A DNA stretch of 64,000 bases, from contig NZ_JALJZW010000001.1 of NCBI RefSeq assembly GCF_024171495.1, positions 248,001 to 312,000 of the forward strand, read 5' to 3'. The number at the start of each line of letters is the position of its first letter. The first letter of the stretch is position 1. The notes under the pieces are model-generated. The model had not been told where the DNA came from, did not search any database, and worked only from the letters and a program-made list of their open reading frames with translations. The translations under genes and the position numbers were made by a program. The DNA is from Deinococcus sp. HSC-46F16 (GTDB lineage: Bacteria > Deinococcota > Deinococci > Deinococcales > Deinococcaceae). Positions 23,326-33,514 of the stretch are shown here, piece after piece.

Positions 23326-24443
23326 TACTGGTCCTCCTTGCGCATGTCGTCCCGGAAGGTAGGCTCGGTGCTGACCGGGATCCCCGGCGCGTCCTTGAGC
23401 ACCACGGGGTGCTGGATGTTGGGATCGTGCTTGGTGTGCCCACCGTGGCCGCCCGCTCCGGCGTCGTGGGTCTCGCTGCCGTCGAGCTTCTTGTTCAGGC
23501 CGCTGCCGTAAACCTGAGGCTCGCCCGTCTCGGTGGCCTCGTACACGGGGAGGCGCACTTCCCCGGCGTCGGTGCCGCGCAGCGCCACGCCGTCCGAGAC
23601 GCCTTCTTGCCGGGTGAGGGTGGTCTTGATGCCCGAGCCCTGGTCACTGGCGTTCACGCCGACGCCCCCCGCCGTGAAGCCGGAAGTGCTGACGCCGGGA
23701 CGCACGGTGCCGCGCTCCACGTCCGCGCCCATCGCCACCGACGCGGCGCTCGCTCGGGTCCCGGTGTGGGCCGGGCCGAGGCTGTCAATGTTCGCGGCGG
23801 TGTCGGGCGAGGTGCGGGTGTGCGGCGCCGAGTTGCCCGTGGGCGCCCCGGTGACCTGACCCATCAGGTGCGACCCCCGGCTGGCGCTGACGCTGCCCTC
23901 GCCCGTCCGGGTTCCGGCCACGACCGGGGTGGCGATGACGGTACCAGTGTCCACGGTGCGGGTGCCCGTTCCGGCGACGTGGGCCGCCGTCTGCGCCCCT
24001 GTGGGTGCGGGGTACTGGACCTCGCGCAGCTTGCCGCTCTGCTCGGCCTGATACTCGGCCTCCAGCCGCTCGTCCTCGGTCATGGGGCGGCCAGGGTCGG
24101 AGCGGTCGCCGCCCTCGCGCGGCACCTCGGCGCTGAGCTTGCGCAGGCCCATCACCACGAGCACGCCCATCACGACGAAGCTCAGCAGCGCGATGATCAG
24201 TGCGGCAGCCCAGGCCCCCAGGCCCAGACGCATCAGGCCGTAGAAGAGGGCCAGAATCAGGAACACCAGGCCCAGAATCAGCGGCCCGGTGGCGCCCAGC
24301 AGCAGCACGACCCCCAGACCCTTGGCCTTGGCGACCTGCCCGACCTGATGGGCGATTCCCCGCACTTCGGTCTTGGCGAGGGCCACCGCGGCGTCGAACA
24401 CGTCGACCAGGGCACTCCCCATGCTCTTGCGTTGCTCTTGCAT
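23325..24443 (-). CDS. Holin-like (DUF1469 type) membrane protein with long disordered tail
   Basis: A 372-residue protein. The N-terminal 110 residues carry an amphipathic helix ([20 protein letters not shown]) and two long hydrophobic helices (about residues 44-70 and 76-101) in the arrangement of the phage-holin-like family found in many bacteria. The remaining 260 residues are low-complexity Thr/Gly/Ser/Ala sequence with His-rich [15 protein letters not shown] near the end, unusually long for the family. Despite the family name there is no phage context. A GGAGGA site precedes the ATG at 24443; the promoter region is shared with the divergent methyltransferase and contains a 14-bp palindrome. 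Confidence 0.75.
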   Translation of the reverse strand: MQEQRKSMGSALVDVFDAAVALAKTEVRGIAHQVGQVAKAKGLGVVLLLGATGPLILGLVFLILALFYGLMRLGLGAWAAALIIALLSFVVMGVLVVMGLRKLSAEVPREGGDRSDPGRPMTEDERLEAEYQAEQSGKLREVQYPAPTGAQTAAHVAGTGTRTVDTGTVIATPVVAGTRTGEGSVSASRGSHLMGQVTGAPTGNSAPHTRTSPDTAANIDSLGPAHTGTRASAASVAMGADVERGTVRPGVSTSGFTAGGVGVNASDQGSGIKTTLTRQEGVSDGVALRGTDAGEVRLPVYEATETGEPQVYGSGLNKKLDGSETHDAGAGGHGGHTKHDPNIQHPVVLKDAPGIPVSTEPTFRDDMRKEDQ

Positions 24444-24462
24444 ACATCCTCCAGGAACTCAA

Positions 24463-24476
24463 CCTGCCGCGGCAGG
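24463..24476. promoter_or_regulatory. Perfect 14-bp palindrome between divergent genes
   Basis: CCTGCCGCGGCAGG lies midway in the 50-base gap between the holin-like gene (start 24443) and the methyltransferase (start 24494). It is a candidate operator for both; the regulator is unknown. Confidence 0.4.
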
Positions 24477-24493
24477 CCAATGTGACCAGCATA

Positions 24494-25180
24494 ATGAACC
24501 TCGTGCCCGCGCCGCGCCACACCAAAGAAACCCTGAACCCGGCCGCAGGCGCCGAGCGCCCCCTGACCCTGGCCCAGCGCAGCAACCTCCTGGCCCCCAC
24601 CGCCTGGGGCTACCCCGCGTGGCGGGCGCGGTCCCTGACATGGTTGACCGGCCAGCCCTTTCCCTTGGAGCGCGAGGCCGCCCTGTTCCGGACGCTGTGC
24701 CGCCCCCGTTCCGGCGAGTGCTGGCTCGACGCGGGCACCAGCACGGGGTTCTATGCGGAGGTGCTCGCGCAGTCTGGGTGCGAGGTCGTGGCCGCCGACC
24801 TCAGCGCCCCGATGCTCGCGGCGGCGCGGCGGTGGGTGCGGGAACACGGAGTGGACTGGCTGCTGACCAACCTGGAGGCAAGCGGACTGCCGGACGCCAG
24901 CTTCGACGGAATCACCGTGGGCGCCACCCTGAACGAGACCCGCGACCCCGCCCGCTTCCTGGCCGAGCTGGAGCGTGTGCTGCGGCCCGGCGGCACCTTG
25001 TGGCTGATGTACCTCGGCCGCACCGGGGGGCCGCTGCAAGGGTGGCTGTCGGCCCCGGCGCTCGGCGGCCTGACCTTTCCCGACCCGGCCTGGGTCGCGC
25101 GGCAGCTTCCGGGCTGCACGCGGGTGGACGGGCTGCGGCTGGGGGCCGCCGTCTTCGAGCGCTACCGGCGCGGGCAATGA
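24494..25180 (+). CDS. SAM-dependent methyltransferase (class I)
   Basis: A 228-residue cytosolic protein with a Rossmann methyltransferase core: [20 protein letters not shown] (motif I, about residues 75-94), [11 protein letters not shown] (motif II acidic end), [15 protein letters not shown] (motif III/IV) and [17 protein letters not shown] (post-IV). This pattern is that of the UbiE/Methyltransf_11 group acting on small molecules; the substrate is unknown. Start at the ATG 24494; the frame is open upstream, but that part lies inside the divergent gene. The next gene downstream is crtB, 108 bases away with its own promoter, so a role in carotenoid or quinone modification is only a possibility. 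Confidence 0.82.
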   Translation: MNLVPAPRHTKETLNPAAGAERPLTLAQRSNLLAPTAWGYPAWRARSLTWLTGQPFPLEREAALFRTLCRPRSGECWLDAGTSTGFYAEVLAQSGCEVVAADLSAPMLAAARRWVREHGVDWLLTNLEASGLPDASFDGITVGATLNETRDPARFLAELERVLRPGGTLWLMYLGRTGGPLQGWLSAPALGGLTFPDPAWVARQLPGCTRVDGLRLGAAVFERYRRGQ

Positions 25181-25262
25181 GGGCGTGACCGTGAAAGCTT
25201 CGTGGTGCTTAGGCGCGGGGAAATCTGTAAGAAACCGTCACGTTCCGGCCCCCGGCGGCCCC

Positions 25263-25268
25263 TACACT
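25263..25268 (+). promoter_or_regulatory. -10 element of crtB
   Basis: TACACT lies 20 bases before the crtB GTG. The short leader contains the GAGAGGAG ribosome site, so this gene is not leaderless. Confidence 0.4.
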
Positions 25269-25288
25269 CGCCTGGAGAGGAGCCGATT

Positions 25289-26182
25289 GTGACCCAACGC
25301 CCCCCAGCCCCGCCCCCGGCGGCCGTGGCCCATTGCCGGGACGTGACGCGGCACCACAGCAAGACCTTCTATCTGGGGTCGCGCTTTTTCGGACCCGAGG
25401 AGCGGGCGGCGGTGTGGGCGGTGTACGCCGCCTGCCGCACCGGGGACGACGTGGTGGACGAGCGCCGGGGCGAGGCCGCCGAGCGGGGTCTGGCTGACTG
25501 GTGGGCACGGGTACAGGCGGCCTTCGCGGGCGAGCAGGGCGAGGACCCCGGCGACGTGGCCCTGGCCTGGGCCGCCGCCCGCTGGCCGATTCCCCTCTCG
25601 GCTTTCGAGGAGTTGCACCAGGGCCTCCAGATGGATCTGCGCGGTTTCGAATATCACACGCTGGACGATCTGCTGCTGTACTGCCGCCGGGTCGCGGGTG
25701 TGGTGGGCTTCATGATCGCGCCCATCAGCGGGTATCGGGGCGGCGAGCGCACCCTGCACGCCGCGCTGCGGCTGGGGCAGGCGATGCAGCTCACCAACAT
25801 CCTGCGCGACGTGGGCGAGGACCTCGAGCGGGGGCGCGTGTACCTGCCCGCCGCCCTGATGCGCGAGTTCGGCGTCTCCCGCGCCACGCTGGAAGCCGGG
25901 CAGGTGACCCCCGAGTACCGCGCCCTGATGCGCTGGCTCTCCGGCCTCGCCCGCGAGATGTACGCCGAGGGCCGCGCCGGGATTCCCTGCCTGAACGGCT
26001 CGGCCCGGCTCGCGGTGCAGGTGGCCGCCCATTCCTACGAGGGCATCCTCGACGACCTCGCCCGCGCCGAGTACGACAACTTCCGCCGCCGGGCGTATGT
26101 CAGCGGCCCCCGCAAGCTGCTGCTGCTGCCCCGCGCGTGGTGGGAACTGCGGGGGAGCGCGGAGCTGGGCTTCGGGCCGTAG
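25289..26182 (+). CDS. crtB: Phytoene synthase
   Basis: A 297-residue enzyme joining two geranylgeranyl diphosphates to phytoene, the first step of carotenoid synthesis. Both Asp-rich Mg-diphosphate motifs are present: DDVVD in [12 protein letters not shown] (about residues 52-56) and [18 protein letters not shown] (about residues 170-187). [13 protein letters not shown] near the N-terminus is the substrate flap. The start is the GTG at 25289, chosen because GAGAGGAG lies at the right distance. crtI follows after 79 bases on the same strand, as in other Deinococcus, so the pair probably forms the core of the pigment pathway. Confidence 0.96.
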   Translation: MTQRPPAPPPAAVAHCRDVTRHHSKTFYLGSRFFGPEERAAVWAVYAACRTGDDVVDERRGEAAERGLADWWARVQAAFAGEQGEDPGDVALAWAAARWPIPLSAFEELHQGLQMDLRGFEYHTLDDLLLYCRRVAGVVGFMIAPISGYRGGERTLHAALRLGQAMQLTNILRDVGEDLERGRVYLPAALMREFGVSRATLEAGQVTPEYRALMRWLSGLAREMYAEGRAGIPCLNGSARLAVQVAAHSYEGILDDLARAEYDNFRRRAYVSGPRKLLLLPRAWWELRGSAELGFGP

Positions 26183-26261
26183 GGCGCCCGCCCCCAATCC
26201 ACTCTCCCGATCATTGCCCCACGGCCTCTGACCCCCGCGCCAGGGCCGGACAAGGACCCCC

Positions 26262-27995
<1,734 letters not shown>

Positions 27996-28011
27996 GGCCC
28001 AGCCAATAAAA

Positions 28012-28039
28012 AGAGCCTGACCTCACCGGGCCAGGCTCT
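28012..28039. terminator. Bidirectional terminator between crtI and the astacin gene
   Basis: AGAGCCTG (28012-28019) pairs with CAGGCTCT (28032-28039), flanked by AATAAAAAG on the left (T-rich on the minus strand) and CTAATTT on the right. It serves both convergent genes. Confidence 0.75.
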
Positions 28040-28053
28040 CTAATTTCGTTCGC

Positions 28054-28884
28054 TCAGCGTGGGTACAGCGCGTTGATGGTGCCCACGTCGGTGGAGCTGT
28101 AGCCGTTGCGCTGGCCCATCCGGTTCAGGTCCACGCTGCTGCTCAGGGGCTTGATCGCCAGCTTGCCGTCGAAGTAGGCGGGGTAGTGCATGATCGAGTC
28201 GAAGTCGTAGGCGCCGTAGCCCCGGCTGCCCGAGCGAATCTCGTACTGGCTCTGCCAGTCGGCGGGGATGTTCTGCCACTGGATCGCGACGTACTGGTCA
28301 CGGTCGGGGCGGGTCTGCTCGTGGAAGAGGCCCATCGCGTGCCCGAACTCGTGCATGATCGTGCCCACGGTGCAGCGGTCGGCCAGCGTGAGCGTTTGTG
28401 CCCCGCCCACCATGCCGAGGCTGCTCGCGCAGCTCGTGCCGGTGTTGTACGTGATCTGCACGTAGTTGGTCTGGGTGGTGCGTGGGGTGACCACCACGTT
28501 CGTCGTCGCGCGAATGTTGGCGGCGGCCTGCGTCACCCGGTCGCGGACGGCCTGCGGCACGTTGCTCGCAAAGGCGTAGGGAATGGTGCGGCCGCTCCAG
28601 CGGTAGCGCGTGTCCACCACGTAGGTCCCCTGGGGCGACAGCTTGCTCACGTCGTCCGCGAGCAGGATGTCGTCTTCGAGCAGCAGCATCCCGCCCCGCA
28701 CGAAGCCCGTCACCGTCTGGCGGCTGCCGTCCTCCATGATCAGCGTGGCCTGCCGCGTCTGGGGCCGCTCACCCGCGAGGCTCCCGCCCGGCGTGGTCAG
28801 GACTTGCGGGGTCCCCTGCGGCGCTCCTGAGCAGGCGGCGAGAACGGCGGACAGCAGGGCCAGCGGCAGCAGGGTTTTGGGCAT
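28054..28884 (-). CDS. Astacin-family (M12A) metalloprotease lipoprotein
   Basis: A 276-residue exported protein. The signal peptide ends in the lipobox LAACS, so it is predicted lipid-anchored. The catalytic domain (about residues 95-276) has the astacin zinc signature HEFGHAMGLFHEQTRPDRD (about residues 179-197) and the Met-turn SIMHYP, in which the Tyr is the fifth ligand in astacins. Two Cys (in TSCASS and DRCTVG) could form one disulfide. A pro-region of about 75 residues after the lipobox (MEDGSRQTVTGFVRGG) may keep it latent. TAGCCT 6 bases before the ATG implies leaderless expression. It is convergent with crtI and monocistronic. Confidence 0.93.
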   Translation of the reverse strand: MPKTLLPLALLSAVLAACSGAPQGTPQVLTTPGGSLAGERPQTRQATLIMEDGSRQTVTGFVRGGMLLLEDDILLADDVSKLSPQGTYVVDTRYRWSGRTIPYAFASNVPQAVRDRVTQAAANIRATTNVVVTPRTTQTNYVQITYNTGTSCASSLGMVGGAQTLTLADRCTVGTIMHEFGHAMGLFHEQTRPDRDQYVAIQWQNIPADWQSQYEIRSGSRGYGAYDFDSIMHYPAYFDGKLAIKPLSSSVDLNRMGQRNGYSSTDVGTINALYPR

Positions 28885-28890
28885 GGAGGG

Positions 28891-28896
28891 AGGCTA
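28891..28896 (-). promoter_or_regulatory. -10 element of the astacin gene (leaderless)
   Basis: TAGCCT on the minus strand, 6 bases before the ATG at 28884. Confidence 0.5.
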
Positions 28897-28942
28897 CGCG
28901 GCCAGGTGTGATGAGGCCATGTGAGCGGCGCGTGAAGCAAGC

Positions 28943-29779
28943 TCAGGCTGTCCGTTCCCGCAGCCACCCCAGAATCCACGCCAGCGCCTCGTCGCGGCCC
29001 TCGTCGTTGAGAAGTTCGTGATGCCCACCCTCGACGAGGTGCAGGGTTTTGTCCTCGGCGGGGATCGCCTCCACGAAGCGCTGGGTCCCGCGCACGTCGG
29101 TGATGCGGTCAGCGGCGCCGTGCAGGACCAGCGTGGGCAGGCGCCAGCGGTCGTAGTGCGCCCACAGCTCTCCGCTGAGGCGCAGCATGGAGGCGGCTGT
29201 GAGCGCGGGCACCTTGCCCTGGTAGACCTGCGGGTCGGCGCGGTAGGCCTCGACCTCCTCCGCCACGCGAGAGAGGCCCGCGCTGTCGAGCACCGTCGTG
29301 GCGGCATGGGGCGCGATGCGGGCGAGCAGCGGCGCGGCGGCCTTGAGCCAGCGCGGTTCGTCCTCCCCGATCAGCAGGGCCGGGCTGGAGAGAATCACGC
29401 CACTCAGCCCCCGTGGGTCGCGGGCCACGCTCGCCGCCGTGATCAGGCCGCCCAGCGAGTGCCCGAAGGCGTAGACCGGGAGCGGCTGGCCCCGCAGCGT
29501 CTCCCGCGCGAGCAGGTGGTCTTCCACCAGCGTCCGGGCGTCCACGACCGCCCGCCGCCCTGGTGAGGCGCCGTGCCCGCGCAGGTCATAGGCGTAGACC
29601 GAAAAGCCCGCCTCCCCCAAGCGCGGAATCAGGCGGTTGTAGCGCTCCACGTAGCGCCCGGCGTACTCGCCCAGCCCGTGGGTGAGCAGGACGGCGGCGC
29701 GGGGCGCAGCGGCGGGCCAGTGGTAACCCGCGACGGGAGCGCCCGTCTCCCAGGACTGCAGCGTGGTCAGGGTGGTCAT
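28943..29779 (-). CDS. Alpha/beta hydrolase, monoacylglycerol lipase-like
   Basis: A 278-residue cytosolic serine hydrolase of the lysophospholipase/monoacylglycerol lipase (Hydrolase_4) group. Oxyanion loop [13 protein letters not shown]; nucleophile Ser in FGHSLGG (about residue 114); Asp in HGAADRITD; His in [25 protein letters not shown] is the typical strand/turn of this group. The substrate is probably an acylglycerol or lysophospholipid by family. The start MTTLTTL is at 29779; the frame is open much further upstream, but that lies over the OsmC gene on the other strand. TAGACT (29785-29790) precedes the ATG by 5 bases. Confidence 0.9.
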   Translation of the reverse strand: MTTLTTLQSWETGAPVAGYHWPAAAPRAAVLLTHGLGEYAGRYVERYNRLIPRLGEAGFSVYAYDLRGHGASPGRRAVVDARTLVEDHLLARETLRGQPLPVYAFGHSLGGLITAASVARDPRGLSGVILSSPALLIGEDEPRWLKAAAPLLARIAPHAATTVLDSAGLSRVAEEVEAYRADPQVYQGKVPALTAASMLRLSGELWAHYDRWRLPTLVLHGAADRITDVRGTQRFVEAIPAEDKTLHLVEGGHHELLNDEGRDEALAWILGWLRERTA

Positions 29780-29839
29780 GCCGCAGTCTAAAGGCTGCCT
29801 CAAGTGCGCCCCCGCCCGGCCGGGCGCACACTGCCGGGT

Positions 29840-30277
29840 ATGGCAGATATCGCACGCAAGGCCAGCGCCCACTGGACGGGCGACCTCCGGGGCGGCAGCG
29901 GCACCGTGAGCACTGAGTCCGGCACCCTGCAGGGCGCCCAATATTCCTTTAAAACCCGCTTCGAGCAGGGCGTGGGCACCAATCCCGAAGAACTCCTGGC
30001 CGCCGCGCACGCGGGCTGCTTCACCATGCAGCTCTCGGCCCTGCTCTCGGGCCATGGGCACACGGTTGAAGATTTGCGGACCGACGCCACCTGCGAGATG
30101 GTCAAGGACGGCCCCGGCTTCAAGATCAGCACCATGCGCCTCGTCGTGCGCGGCAAGGTCACGGGAAGCGACCCGGCCGACTTCGAGCAGCATGTGCAGC
30201 AGGCCGCCCAGATGTGCCCCCTGAGCCGCATCATGACCGGCAACGTGGAGATCGTGCACGAGGCGGTGCTGGAGTAG
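29840..30277 (+). CDS. OsmC-type peroxiredoxin
   Basis: A 145-residue thiol peroxidase that reduces organic hydroperoxides. The OsmC catalytic set is present: [20 protein letters not shown], with the active Glu and peroxidatic Cys (about residue 61), and the second Cys in QMCPLSRIM (about residue 126). The N-terminal [20 protein letters not shown] supplies the Arg region. The start MADIARK at 29840 was chosen; the upstream in-frame ATG at 29804 adds only twelve unrelated residues. A CACACT box 7 bases before the ATG is one base off the TAnnnT pattern. It is divergent from the alpha/beta hydrolase. Confidence 0.93.
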   Translation: MADIARKASAHWTGDLRGGSGTVSTESGTLQGAQYSFKTRFEQGVGTNPEELLAAAHAGCFTMQLSALLSGHGHTVEDLRTDATCEMVKDGPGFKISTMRLVVRGKVTGSDPADFEQHVQQAAQMCPLSRIMTGNVEIVHEAVLE

Positions 30278-30356
30278 CGCTCGGCCGCCCCTGACGCCCC
30301 TGCCCCAGCGGTGGGGGCGTCGCCGTTTGGCGCATGTGGGCAGTGGGCCAGGCCGC

Positions 30357-30362
30357 TAGGCT
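30357..30362 (+). promoter_or_regulatory. -10 element of the P-loop gene pair (leaderless)
   Basis: TAGGCT lies 7 bases before the ATG at 30370. Confidence 0.5.
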
Positions 30363-30369
30363 GGCGGGC

Positions 30370-30927
30370 ATGGCCTTTCTGTATCTCCTCGTCGGGCCGC
30401 CGGGCAGCGGGAAACGCACGGTGGGCACGCACCTCTCGCGGCTGACCGGGGCGCCGCTGCTGGACAACCACCTCACCAACGACCCCGTCTTTCACGCTTT
30501 CGGGCTGGACGGCGTGCGGCCCGTGCCCCCGGAGGCGTGGCCCTTCGCCTCGCGGGTGCGGGCGGTGGTGCGCGAGGCGGTAGCGGCCTCCCCGCGTGAG
30601 CTCTCGCACATCTTCACGATCTATCTGGCCGACCAGCCCGGCGAGGCCGAGTCGCTGGAGCGGTTCCGGGCGCTGGCGGCGGGGCGGGGGGCGACCTTCG
30701 TGCCGGTGTGGCTGACCTGCCCGGTGGACGAACTCGCCCGCCGCGCGGCCCTGCCCGAGCGCAGCGTGGGCCGTCTCAAGCTGCGCGACCCGGAGGGGGT
30801 GCGCCAGGTGGTGACGGACAAGGGACTGCTCCCGCCCCCCGCCGACGCCCTGGTACTGGATACGTCCACCCTCAGCGCCGAGGACGCCGCGCGGCGCATC
30901 ATGGCTTTCGCGGGGGCGGGTGCGTGA
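30370..30927 (+). CDS. P-loop nucleotide kinase-like protein, copy 1
   Basis: A 185-residue cytosolic P-loop protein. Walker A is [10 protein letters not shown] (about residues 8-17), followed by LLDNHLTND, in which the Asp-Asn-His triad resembles the substrate-binding region of shikimate/gluconate-kinase-like enzymes. A lid-like Arg segment is [28 protein letters not shown] resembles the strand of small-molecule kinases. The exact substrate is unknown. The next gene encodes a paralogue of exactly the same length, starting inside this gene's stop codon (GTGA overlap), so the two are translated together. Confidence 0.8.
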   Translation: MAFLYLLVGPPGSGKRTVGTHLSRLTGAPLLDNHLTNDPVFHAFGLDGVRPVPPEAWPFASRVRAVVREAVAASPRELSHIFTIYLADQPGEAESLERFRALAAGRGATFVPVWLTCPVDELARRAALPERSVGRLKLRDPEGVRQVVTDKGLLPPPADALVLDTSTLSAEDAARRIMAFAGAGA

Positions 30928-31481
30928 CGCCCTTCGTCTTCCACCTCGCGGGACCGCCGGGGAGCGGCAAGAAGACGGTGGGCGAGCACCTGGCGCGGCT
31001 GACGGGCGCCGTGCTGCTGGACAATCACCTCTTCCGCGACGTGGTGTATCGGCCTTACGGCGCGGACGGGGTGCGGCCGATCCCGACCAAGCTTCAGGAG
31101 TTAGGGTCGCAGGTCTGGAACCTCGGTTTGCAGGCCGCCCGCCTCGCTCCCCGCGAGGTGAGCCAGATTTTCACGGCGTACCATCCCGACCGCGAGAGCA
31201 GCCGGGCCTCGGCCGAGCGCATCCGCGCCGTGGCCGTGGACCGGGATGCCGTCTACGTGCCGGTGTGGCTGGAGTGCGACGTGGATGAACTCGCCCGCCG
31301 GATGGCCCTGCCGGAGCGGCGTGAGCGGGCGAAGCTGCGCGACCCCGTGGCCCTCCGCGAGAACCTGGCCGCCTTGGGCAGCCTGCCTCCTCCACCCGGT
31401 GCCATCGTCCTCGACACGGCACAACTGACCCCGGCAGATGCAGCTCTGCTGATCGCCGCCCATGCCGGGGCACTTTTTTGA
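30924..31481 (+). CDS. P-loop nucleotide kinase-like protein, copy 2 (paralogue of copy 1)
   Basis: A 185-residue protein from a GTG start that overlaps the stop of copy 1 by four bases. The same signature occurs in the same positions: [57 protein letters not shown] and [14 protein letters not shown]. The difference lies mainly in the middle third (residues 45-75). It is the product of a local tandem duplication. A hetero-oligomer or two related substrate specificities are possible; neither is shown by sequence. Confidence 0.8.
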   Translation: MTPFVFHLAGPPGSGKKTVGEHLARLTGAVLLDNHLFRDVVYRPYGADGVRPIPTKLQELGSQVWNLGLQAARLAPREVSQIFTAYHPDRESSRASAERIRAVAVDRDAVYVPVWLECDVDELARRMALPERRERAKLRDPVALRENLAALGSLPPPPGAIVLDTAQLTPADAALLIAAHAGALF

Positions 31482-31484
31482 AGG

Positions 31485-31687
31485 TCAGTCCAGCTTGAAC
31501 CGGACGGGGTCGGTGTCCTCCCGCACGGTCTGCTCGTCCGGCTCCACTTCAGGTCGGCCGAACATGCCCCCGGCGGCGAGCGATTCGCCGAATGCGTCCC
31601 CGTAGCGGCGGTCGCGCTGCACGGGCCGGATAAAGCAGGACAGGACGATCAGGCCGACCGGCAGCACGACGAAGATCAGAAAGGCGG

Positions 31688-31691
<4 letters not shown>
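31485..31691 (-). CDS. Small single-pass membrane protein
   Basis: A 68-residue protein from a GTG whose bases overlap the stop of the HxlR gene (GTGA). One N-terminal membrane helix ([18 protein letters not shown], about residues 4-21) is followed by a charged cytosolic tail ([13 protein letters not shown] ... [13 protein letters not shown]). Nothing in it matches a known family. The coupling to the regulator gene suggests expression with it. The reading frame ends four bases from the convergent P-loop gene. Confidence 0.6.
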
Positions 31692-32032
<341 letters not shown>

Positions 32033-32038
32033 GCCCCA

Positions 32039-32044
32039 ACTGTA
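32039..32044 (-). promoter_or_regulatory. -10 element of the HxlR gene (leaderless)
   Basis: TACAGT on the minus strand, 6 bases before the ATG at 32032. Confidence 0.45.
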
Positions 32045-32079
32045 CACGTTCCCGCCACCCGAATCAGGGCGAATCTCAC

Positions 32080-32102
32080 ACCGCTTGACTTTTCAAAGCG
32101 GT
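32080..32102. promoter_or_regulatory. Inverted repeat, likely HxlR operator
   Basis: ACCGCTT (32080-32086) and AAGCGGT (32096-32102) form 7-bp arms with a 9-base spacer. The repeat overlaps the -35 and spacer of the nitroreductase promoter, so binding would block RNA polymerase. Confidence 0.6.
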
Positions 32103-32114
32103 TGACAATATGAT
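32085..32114 (+). promoter_or_regulatory. Promoter of the nitroreductase gene (leaderless)
   Basis: TTGACT (32085-32090), 18-base spacer, TATGAT (32109-32114), then 6 bases to the ATG at 32121. The predicted start of transcription falls on the start codon. Confidence 0.7.
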
Positions 32115-32120
32115 TTCGGC

Positions 32121-32741
32121 ATGACCGCGACCCTGACCCGTCCCCAAACCGTGACCGAGGCCATCGAGAGCCGCCGCAGCATCCGCAAGTTCGTGCCCGA
32201 GCCCATGGACCAGAACGACCTGCGCGAGATCCTGCGCCTCGCCAGCCTCGCGCCCAGCGCCTGGAATGCCCAGACGTGGCGCTTTGCCGTCGTGCAGGAC
32301 CCGCAGCTCAAGGAGCAGCTCCGCGAGGCCGCCTACGGCCAGGCCCAGGTGACGAACGCGCCCGCCGTGATCGTGGTCTACAGCGACATGGAAGACACCC
32401 TGGCGACGGTCGAGGACACCGCGCACCCCGGCATGGGCGAAGCGGGCCGCACCGGGCAGCGCCAGACGTTCGACGGCGTGTTCGGCGCCCAGGACGTGGC
32501 CCAGCGCGGTCAGTGGGGCCTGTCGCAGGCGAACATCGCCTTCGGCTTCCTGATGCTGGCCGCCCGTGGCCTGGGCTACGACACCGTGCCCATGCTGGGC
32601 TTCCAGCCCGACAAGGTCAAGGAACTCCTGGGCCTGCCCGAGCACGTGCAGTTCGCCGGGATGCTGCCCATCGGCAAGCGGGCCGAGGAAGGCTTTCCCC
32701 ACCACCGCCACCCGGTCGAGCGCATCACCAAGTTCTACTGA
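32121..32741 (+). CDS. Nitroreductase family protein
   Basis: A 206-residue FMN-dependent oxidoreductase. The FMN phosphate loop is [13 protein letters not shown], followed by [23 protein letters not shown] (about residues 38-60). The C-terminal part has [30 protein letters not shown] and the tail [14 protein letters not shown]. These enzymes reduce quinones or nitro compounds with NAD(P)H; the natural substrate is unknown. Divergent from an HxlR regulator with an inverted repeat in the shared promoter, so it is probably induced by quinones, aldehydes or other electrophiles. A strong terminator follows 15 bases after the stop. Confidence 0.93.
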   Translation: MTATLTRPQTVTEAIESRRSIRKFVPEPMDQNDLREILRLASLAPSAWNAQTWRFAVVQDPQLKEQLREAAYGQAQVTNAPAVIVVYSDMEDTLATVEDTAHPGMGEAGRTGQRQTFDGVFGAQDVAQRGQWGLSQANIAFGFLMLAARGLGYDTVPMLGFQPDKVKELLGLPEHVQFAGMLPIGKRAEEGFPHHRHPVERITKFY

Positions 32742-32756
32742 GCCGAGTGCTTCAGG

Positions 32757-32783
32757 CCGCTCCCTCCGGGGAGCGGTTTTTTT
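32757..32783 (+). terminator. Strong Rho-independent terminator after the nitroreductase
   Basis: CCGCTCCC (32757-32764), loop TCCG, GGGAGCGG (32769-32776), then seven T. Confidence 0.92.
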
Positions 32784-32785
32784 GG

Positions 32786-32814
32786 TTGGAGGTGGTCTCC
32801 CGACCTGGTAGCGT
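32786..32814 (+). promoter_or_regulatory. Promoter of the SRA-like/HNH gene (leaderless)
   Basis: TTGGAG (32786-32791), 17 bases, TAGCGT (32809-32814), then 7 bases to the GTG at 32822. It begins directly after the terminator of the nitroreductase, so the gene has its own control. Confidence 0.6.
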
Positions 32815-32821
32815 GGCCCCC

Positions 32822-33514
32822 GTGCCCGCCCGCGTGATGAGTCATACGGAGATGTGCCTGCGAGAGGGAATCTCCCTCCAACGCGGCATGAACTTTCGTG
32901 TGCGCGGTGGGCACAGCGTTTTGCTGATGTCCGTGCAGCCGGGGGCGCCTTACCGCGACCAGCTCAGCGAAGACGGCACCGTGCTGCGCTACGAGGGCCA
33001 CGACGCGCCGGTCAACCGGACGGGTGGCCTCGACCCCAAGACGGTGGACCAGCCCCTGCGGACGCCGGGCGGCAAACTGACTCAGAATGGCCTCTTCTTC
33101 GAGGCGGCTCTGGCGGCCGAGCGTGGGGAGGCAGTGCCCGAACGGGTCCGCGTCTACGAGAAGCTGCGCCCCGGCATCTGGACCTACAACGGCGTCTTCC
33201 ACCTCACCGGCGCCGCGCAGGAGCACGACGGCACCCGGTACGTCTTCGTCTTTCGCCTGGAGGCGGTGCAGGGCGAGGAGGACGATGCTGGGCCCGTTCC
33301 CGCCCACCCCGAGCGCCGCCGATTGATTCCCGGCTGGGTCAAGCTGGCCGTCTGGCAGCGGGACGGCGGCCGGTGCGTCGAGTGCGGGGCGACCGACGAT
33401 CTGCAGTTCGACCATGTTCTGCCCTGGTCGCGCGGCGGCACCAGCCTGACGCCCGAGAACGTGCAACTGCTGTGTGCCCGCCACAACCGCGAGAAAAGTG
33501 ACCGCATCGGCTAG
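32822..33514 (+). CDS. SRA-like/YDG domain - HNH endonuclease (putative modification-dependent restriction)
   Basis: A 230-residue protein starting at GTG 32822, chosen from the leaderless promoter; GTG 32834 and ATG 32837 are alternatives. The N-terminal 150 residues look like an SRA/YDG base-flipping domain: LRYEGHD, GGKLTQNGLFFEAAL, VRVYEKLRPGIWTYNGVFHLTGA and RYVFVFRLEAV, comparable with the N-x-AL, VRV, YDGLY and F-F-L landmarks of that fold. The C-terminal 60 residues are a full HNH nuclease with a Cys4 zinc knuckle: CVECG, DHVLPWSRGG, NVQLLCARHN. The architecture matches McrA-type enzymes that cut DNA with modified bases. No methyltransferase partner is adjacent. The last bases overlap the convergent ABC-F gene. 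Confidence 0.8.
   Translation: MPARVMSHTEMCLREGISLQRGMNFRVRGGHSVLLMSVQPGAPYRDQLSEDGTVLRYEGHDAPVNRTGGLDPKTVDQPLRTPGGKLTQNGLFFEAALAAERGEAVPERVRVYEKLRPGIWTYNGVFHLTGAAQEHDGTRYVFVFRLEAVQGEEDDAGPVPAHPERRRLIPGWVKLAVWQRDGGRCVECGATDDLQFDHVLPWSRGGTSLTPENVQLLCARHNREKSDRIG

Noticed and set aside
23325..24443. Prophage remnant because of the holin-like protein
   Set aside because: No endolysin, tail, integrase or other phage genes are nearby. The family is also common as a chromosomal envelope protein.
32276..32821. HNH protein extending back to 32276
   Set aside because: That part lies within the nitroreductase gene and crosses its terminator.
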